64,000 bases of DNA from Peribacillus deserti (GTDB lineage: Bacteria; Bacillota; Bacilli; Bacillales; DSM-1321): positions 86,157 through 150,156 of the forward strand of contig NZ_JAFBFI010000011.1 in the NCBI RefSeq assembly GCF_016909175.1, given 5' to 3'. A program made the translations under genes and the position numbers. The first letter of the stretch is position 1; every line of letters begins with the position of its first letter. Below, in pieces: positions 63,984 to 64,000 of this stretch. Under the pieces are notes generated by a model, which searched no databases, was not told where the DNA came from, and saw only the letters and a list, made by a program, of their open reading frames with translations.

Positions 63984-64000
63984 GACACCTGAAAGGCATA
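63984..64000 (-). repeat. Structured hairpin repeat, copy 9, cut by the window end
   Basis: GACACCTGAAAGGCATA matches the complement of the right half of copies 1 and 2 near 5141-5157. The GACACCT arm type is therefore present in both clusters. Confidence 0.75.

Overview
The window is about 64 kb of chromosome from a low-G+C, endospore-forming, naturally competent member of the Bacillaceae. Gene content and order closely follow the Bacillus subtilis yqf-yqg-yqh neighbourhood: spoIIIA operon, efp, aroQ, gcv operon, comG operon, glcK, gluP, sodA, ispG, zur. Ribosome binding sites are strong (AGGAGG-like), TTG and GTG starts are frequent, and most operons end in clear intrinsic terminators. Synteny suggests a Cytobacillus/Mesobacillus/B. 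firmus-type genus, but I cannot fix the genus from sequence alone.

Layout. 1-2.8 kb, minus strand: accB-accC (fatty-acid precursor synthesis), yqhY and the start of nusB. 3.0-4.5 kb: a plus-strand membrane chemotaxis receptor sitting between accB and the spoIIIA operon. 4.6-6.0 kb: a gene-free tract holding a 20-bp phased motif array and a cluster of structured hairpin repeats. 6.0-11.2 kb: the complete spoIIIAA-AH operon (mother-cell/forespore channel) behind a good SigE-type promoter. 11.25-11.76 kb: a second phased array (21-bp period). 11.8-20.4 kb: efp, papA, aroQ, yqhQ, yqhP, yqhO, splB and the B12-dependent ribonucleotide reductase nrdJ, the last behind paired NrdR boxes. 21-29 kb: yqhL, a relic of an IS1182-type transposase, gcvT-gcvPA-gcvPB behind a tandem glycine riboswitch, then yqhH-yqhG. 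29.4-34 kb: yqzE, aroK and the comG pseudopilus operon, in which comGE and comGF are read as one frame. 34-46 kb: small conserved membrane proteins, a MidA-like methyltransferase, an MBL hydrolase, an LtaS-like synthase, glcK, gluP, yqgN and rpmG. 46-50.7 kb: a little-described cluster (unknown protein, degenerate GH57-like/GT4 fusion, DUF4912 protein) and two small anchored proteins. 50.8-54.2 kb: a frameshifted phoU, a decayed pstB remnant where a pst operon would be expected, and the class B penicillin-binding protein pbpA. 54-63.3 kb: MFS transporter, sodA, DUF456, DUF1189, LysM protein, ispG, DUF4190, yqfW, and the Zur-controlled znuC-znuB-zur operon, then yqfT. 63.3-64 kb: a second cluster of the same hairpin repeats, running off the window.

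The most unusual signal is the dispersed hairpin repeat. Core sequences are conserved, while the 7-bp outer arms change completely between copies yet stay complementary (GACACCT/AGGTGTC, GCGGCCC/GGGCCGC, GAGACCC/GGGTCTC, GCCATCC/GGATGGC). Both clusters begin directly at the stop codon of the upstream gene and in the same orientation relative to it. Two further patterns have no standard name: arrays of a 6-8 nt motif repeated at 20 or 21 bp with unrelated spacer sequence. Two gene disruptions (comGE/comGF and phoU) share one signature, a run of five A followed by TG where six A would restore the expected frames. That points to either a systematic sequencing undercall or a real homopolymer mutation.
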